Assembly (NCBI GenBank): GCA_964559125.1
Contig: CAZLGW010000023.1
Span: 19,320-83,319, forward strand
DNA: 64,000 bases
Direction: 5' to 3'
DNA from: Ravibacter sp964559125
Lineage (GTDB): Bacteria > Bacteroidota > Bacteroidia > Cytophagales > Spirosomataceae
Notes under the pieces: generated by a model
The model's database searches: none
The model's input: the letters and a program-made list of their open reading frames with translations, nothing else
What the model was told of the DNA's origin: nothing
Part shown: one piece after another, positions 62,225 to 64,000 of the stretch
Layout: every line of letters begins with the position of its first letter
How positions within the stretch are numbered: the first letter of the stretch is position 1
Made by a program: the position numbers and the translations under genes

Positions 62225-62440
62225 TTAATCCGCTTGCTTATAAACCAGGGCTTTCAGCGTTTCGATCTCTTTTTTCAGATCGGCGATTTTCTCCTGCACC
62301 TCCTGCACCAGCAGGCCGGTTTGAAGCTCATCGCTATCTGCATAGTGCGTGTTCCAGTTATAATGATAGCCGTTGAGTTTTAATACCTTGGTCAATGCCA
62401 TGCTTAGGGGTACATATGAACAGGAATAAGATTTTTTCAT
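62225..62440 (-). pseudogene. collapsed relic of an S74 endosialidase-chaperone gene
   Basis: A 71-residue open frame. Its middle (ALTKVLKLNGYHYNW ... LQTGLLVQEVQE) and end (KIADLKKEIETLKALVY) match the start and end of the intramolecular chaperone domain (Peptidase_S74) of tail-fibre-type proteins; the segment between them is missing. Its first bases (ATGAAAAAATCTTATTCCT) match the signal-peptide start of the FG-GAP gene at 61297 except for one lost A, which shifts MKKILFLF into MKKSYSC. It is thus a surface-protein gene with most of its body deleted. It lies 6 bases downstream of the next FG-GAP gene. Confidence 0.7.
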
Positions 62441-62446
62441 AATAAC

Positions 62447-64000
62447 TCACCAGTATAATGGGTAAACCCGGACTGCGCCTGAATTTGGCGCCGATTCATC
62501 TGTCTGATCTCCGTTAATGCCCGTCGCACCGGATTGATCGATTGGATTCGCTAAAACTGCGGTTTTGCCATCCCCGGAAAGAACGACTGGCCCCTCGAGT
62601 ATATCCGCCCAACTTGATACTCTTGAGGAGCTGTTTAGGTTTCGCACAGATACCCAGCTACCGGTCTCGTTCCGCCTCAAAATCTTGGAAAAAGAGTTTC
62701 CGGAGATAGCCGCCGTCTTACCATCGTCCGATAGGCTGACATAATGGTTGAAAATAGATCCCGATTCAAATACAGAATCTCCTTCCCAGACTCCCGCATT
62801 ACGTACAAAAACAAAAGCATAACGTATAAGCCCACCCACAGCCAGTGTATTCCCGTCTTGCGACAGGCTGACACTTGTTCCAAAATGTGGTAAAGTTCCA
62901 CCAACGATAACATAATCAATAAATGGCTTTAAATAGGCTTGCTGTTGCCAGTCAGATCCCATGCGTGTAAATACGTAGACCGCTCCCGCGCCCCGTCGGG
63001 AATTATCCAACTGATCACCATTGACGCCCTGCGCCCCGGAACGTTCGTCAGTCGCTCCCACAGCTAACGTGTTTCCGTCAGCTGACAGGCTGACACTGGT
63101 GCCAAAACGATCCTCTTCATTAGCATTGGAAGCCTTGATGTAGGCTTGCTGCGTCCAGGCAACCCCGCCGGGTGTAAACACATAGACCGCCCCCGCCCCC
63201 GGGCTCGAATTATCCATCTCGTTGCCATTAATACCTGTGGCGTTGGAAGCTTCATACTGTGCCCCTACAGCCAGTGTTTTCCCATCAGCCGATAGGCTAA
63301 CGGACCACCCGAAATAATCCCGGGCATCAGCATAGGATGCCTTGATCAAAGCCTGTTCCGACCAGGCCTCCCCGCTACGCACAAATAGATAGACCGCACC
63401 GGCCGACGGAGCCGAATTATCCTCCGGGCTTGTTGCTTTAAGGGAAGCTTCCCCCGGAGCCCCTACTGCCAGCGTATCTCCACCGGCAGACAGGCTGACG
63501 CTCCGGCCAAAATGGTCATTCATATCAGGATTGGATGCCTTGATGTAAGCCTGCTGCTTCCAGGTGTTTCCGGTGCGTACAAACACATAGACCGCCCCGG
63601 CGTCTTGGACCGAATTATCTGCCTGATCACCGTTAATACCGTAGGAACCGGAATCTTCTCCCCACGCCCCAACGGCCAGTGTATTCCCGTCTTTAGAAAG
63701 ACTAACGCTCTGGAAGTAGTCCCTACTTTCCGTATTAGATGCCTTGATGTAGGTGTGGGCTTGGGGATCCCACATGATGCCAACATAGTCGCCCGGGCCG
63801 ATGAGCCTCCACCCGCCTTTGATCCGGATGCCGAGCGCATCCCTGGAAAGGTCGTAAGCGATGGTGCCTTCGGCCGGAGGGTCATTTTCGTTAAACGCAT
63901 TTTTAAGGTCTTCCACGCTGGGCACCCTCGGCAGGACAACGCCGTGTTTGTTTGAGTGGATTTCCAGCGCCCCGCGTGGGGTATTGGTGCCGATCCCCAT
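62447..64000 (-). CDS. FG-GAP repeat propeller protein, 5' end outside the window
   Basis: At least 517 residues, paralogous to the protein at 59633. The visible start is GIGTNTPRGALEIHS, so only the signal peptide and a few residues lie beyond the window edge. Seven FG-GAP_2-type blades can be counted (for example DHFGRSVSLSAGGDTLAVGA, DRFGTSVSLSADGNTLAVGA), with SNATGINGNEMDNS-type loops, ending GATGINGDQTDES ... AVRVYPLYW. Seven blades indicate a closed integrin-like propeller. Same orientation as its paralogue, with the transposase/repeat cluster between. Confidence 0.87.
   Translation of the reverse strand: MGIGTNTPRGALEIHSNKHGVVLPRVPSVEDLKNAFNENDPPAEGTIAYDLSRDALGIRIKGGWRLIGPGDYVGIMWDPQAHTYIKASNTESRDYFQSVSLSKDGNTLAVGAWGEDSGSYGINGDQADNSVQDAGAVYVFVRTGNTWKQQAYIKASNPDMNDHFGRSVSLSAGGDTLAVGAPGEASLKATSPEDNSAPSAGAVYLFVRSGEAWSEQALIKASYADARDYFGWSVSLSADGKTLAVGAQYEASNATGINGNEMDNSSPGAGAVYVFTPGGVAWTQQAYIKASNANEEDRFGTSVSLSADGNTLAVGATDERSGAQGVNGDQLDNSRRGAGAVYVFTRMGSDWQQQAYLKPFIDYVIVGGTLPHFGTSVSLSQDGNTLAVGGLIRYAFVFVRNAGVWEGDSVFESGSIFNHYVSLSDDGKTAAISGNSFSKILRRNETGSWVSVRNLNSSSRVSSWADILEGPVVLSGDGKTAVLANPIDQSGATGINGDQTDESAPNSGAVRVYPLYW

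Overview
The window comes from a member of the Bacteroidota, probably a Sphingobacteriales- or Cytophagales-like bacterium. The evidence is a SusC/SusD pair run by an ECF sigma factor and FecR, a type IX secretion C-terminal sorting domain, a GldJ-like lipoprotein, LytTR/LytS-type signalling, several Bacteroidota-only DUF families, near absence of Shine-Dalgarno sequences and -7 boxes of the TAnnTTTG type. The exact genus cannot be read from the sequence. Most of the window looks like ordinary chromosome, with accessory surface-protein and repeat regions at 36-41 kb and 59.5-64 kb.

Layout. 0.1-3.1 kb: a GT2 glycosyltransferase, a DUF5672 protein and an OmpA-type envelope protein. 3.3-11.1 kb: prmA, a 1565-residue exported protein of unknown function, plsY and an M20 dipeptidase. 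A multi-hairpin element at 11.1-11.25 kb lies between converging genes. 11.25-17.9 kb: an exported TIM-barrel protein, a LytTR regulator/LytS-type kinase pair diverging from a Gly-rich TonB-receptor-like barrel, and a TIM-barrel lipoprotein. 18.1-18.3 kb: a small Cys/Lys-rich protein with its own promoter.

18.3-31.9 kb, all on the minus strand, reads as one sugar-acid uptake and catabolism locus. In transcription order: ECF sigma, FecR, SusC with an STN signalling domain, SusD, an amidohydrolase/lactonase-like protein, an HpaI/GarL-type aldolase, a GntP permease, a GarR-type reductase, a mannonate-dehydratase-like protein and a glucarate-dehydratase-like enolase-superfamily enzyme. The enzymes can be connected as hexarate to 5-keto-4-deoxyglucarate, then pyruvate plus tartronate semialdehyde, then glycerate. 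No glycoside hydrolase is present, unlike usual SusCD loci.

32.1-35.8 kb: DUF502 protein, EngB GTPase, DUF5606 protein, a KAS III enzyme and a membrane protein. 36.3-41.0 kb: a 1589-residue T9SS-exported beta-helix protein built from three large repeats, two of which share a 389-bp tract with a single mismatch. A tRNA-Ser(GCT) with a clear terminator follows. 41.3-57.8 kb is mostly housekeeping: VWA and TPR proteins, purC, STAS, rnz, a flavin reductase, lepB, dapB, DUF5683, parB, parA, comF, gldJ-like, mfd and a phosphoesterase. 57.85-59.5 kb encodes a short GT35 phosphorylase homologue in which the PLP-binding lysine is threonine.

59.6-64 kb carries two paralogous seven-bladed FG-GAP propeller proteins (the second cut by the window end). 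Between them lie a 5'-truncated REP-associated tyrosine transposase, a tandem pair of 106-bp palindromic repeats, and a collapsed relic of an endosialidase-chaperone (S74) gene. Start codons are often GTG or TTG; where an in-frame ATG with better context exists it was preferred.
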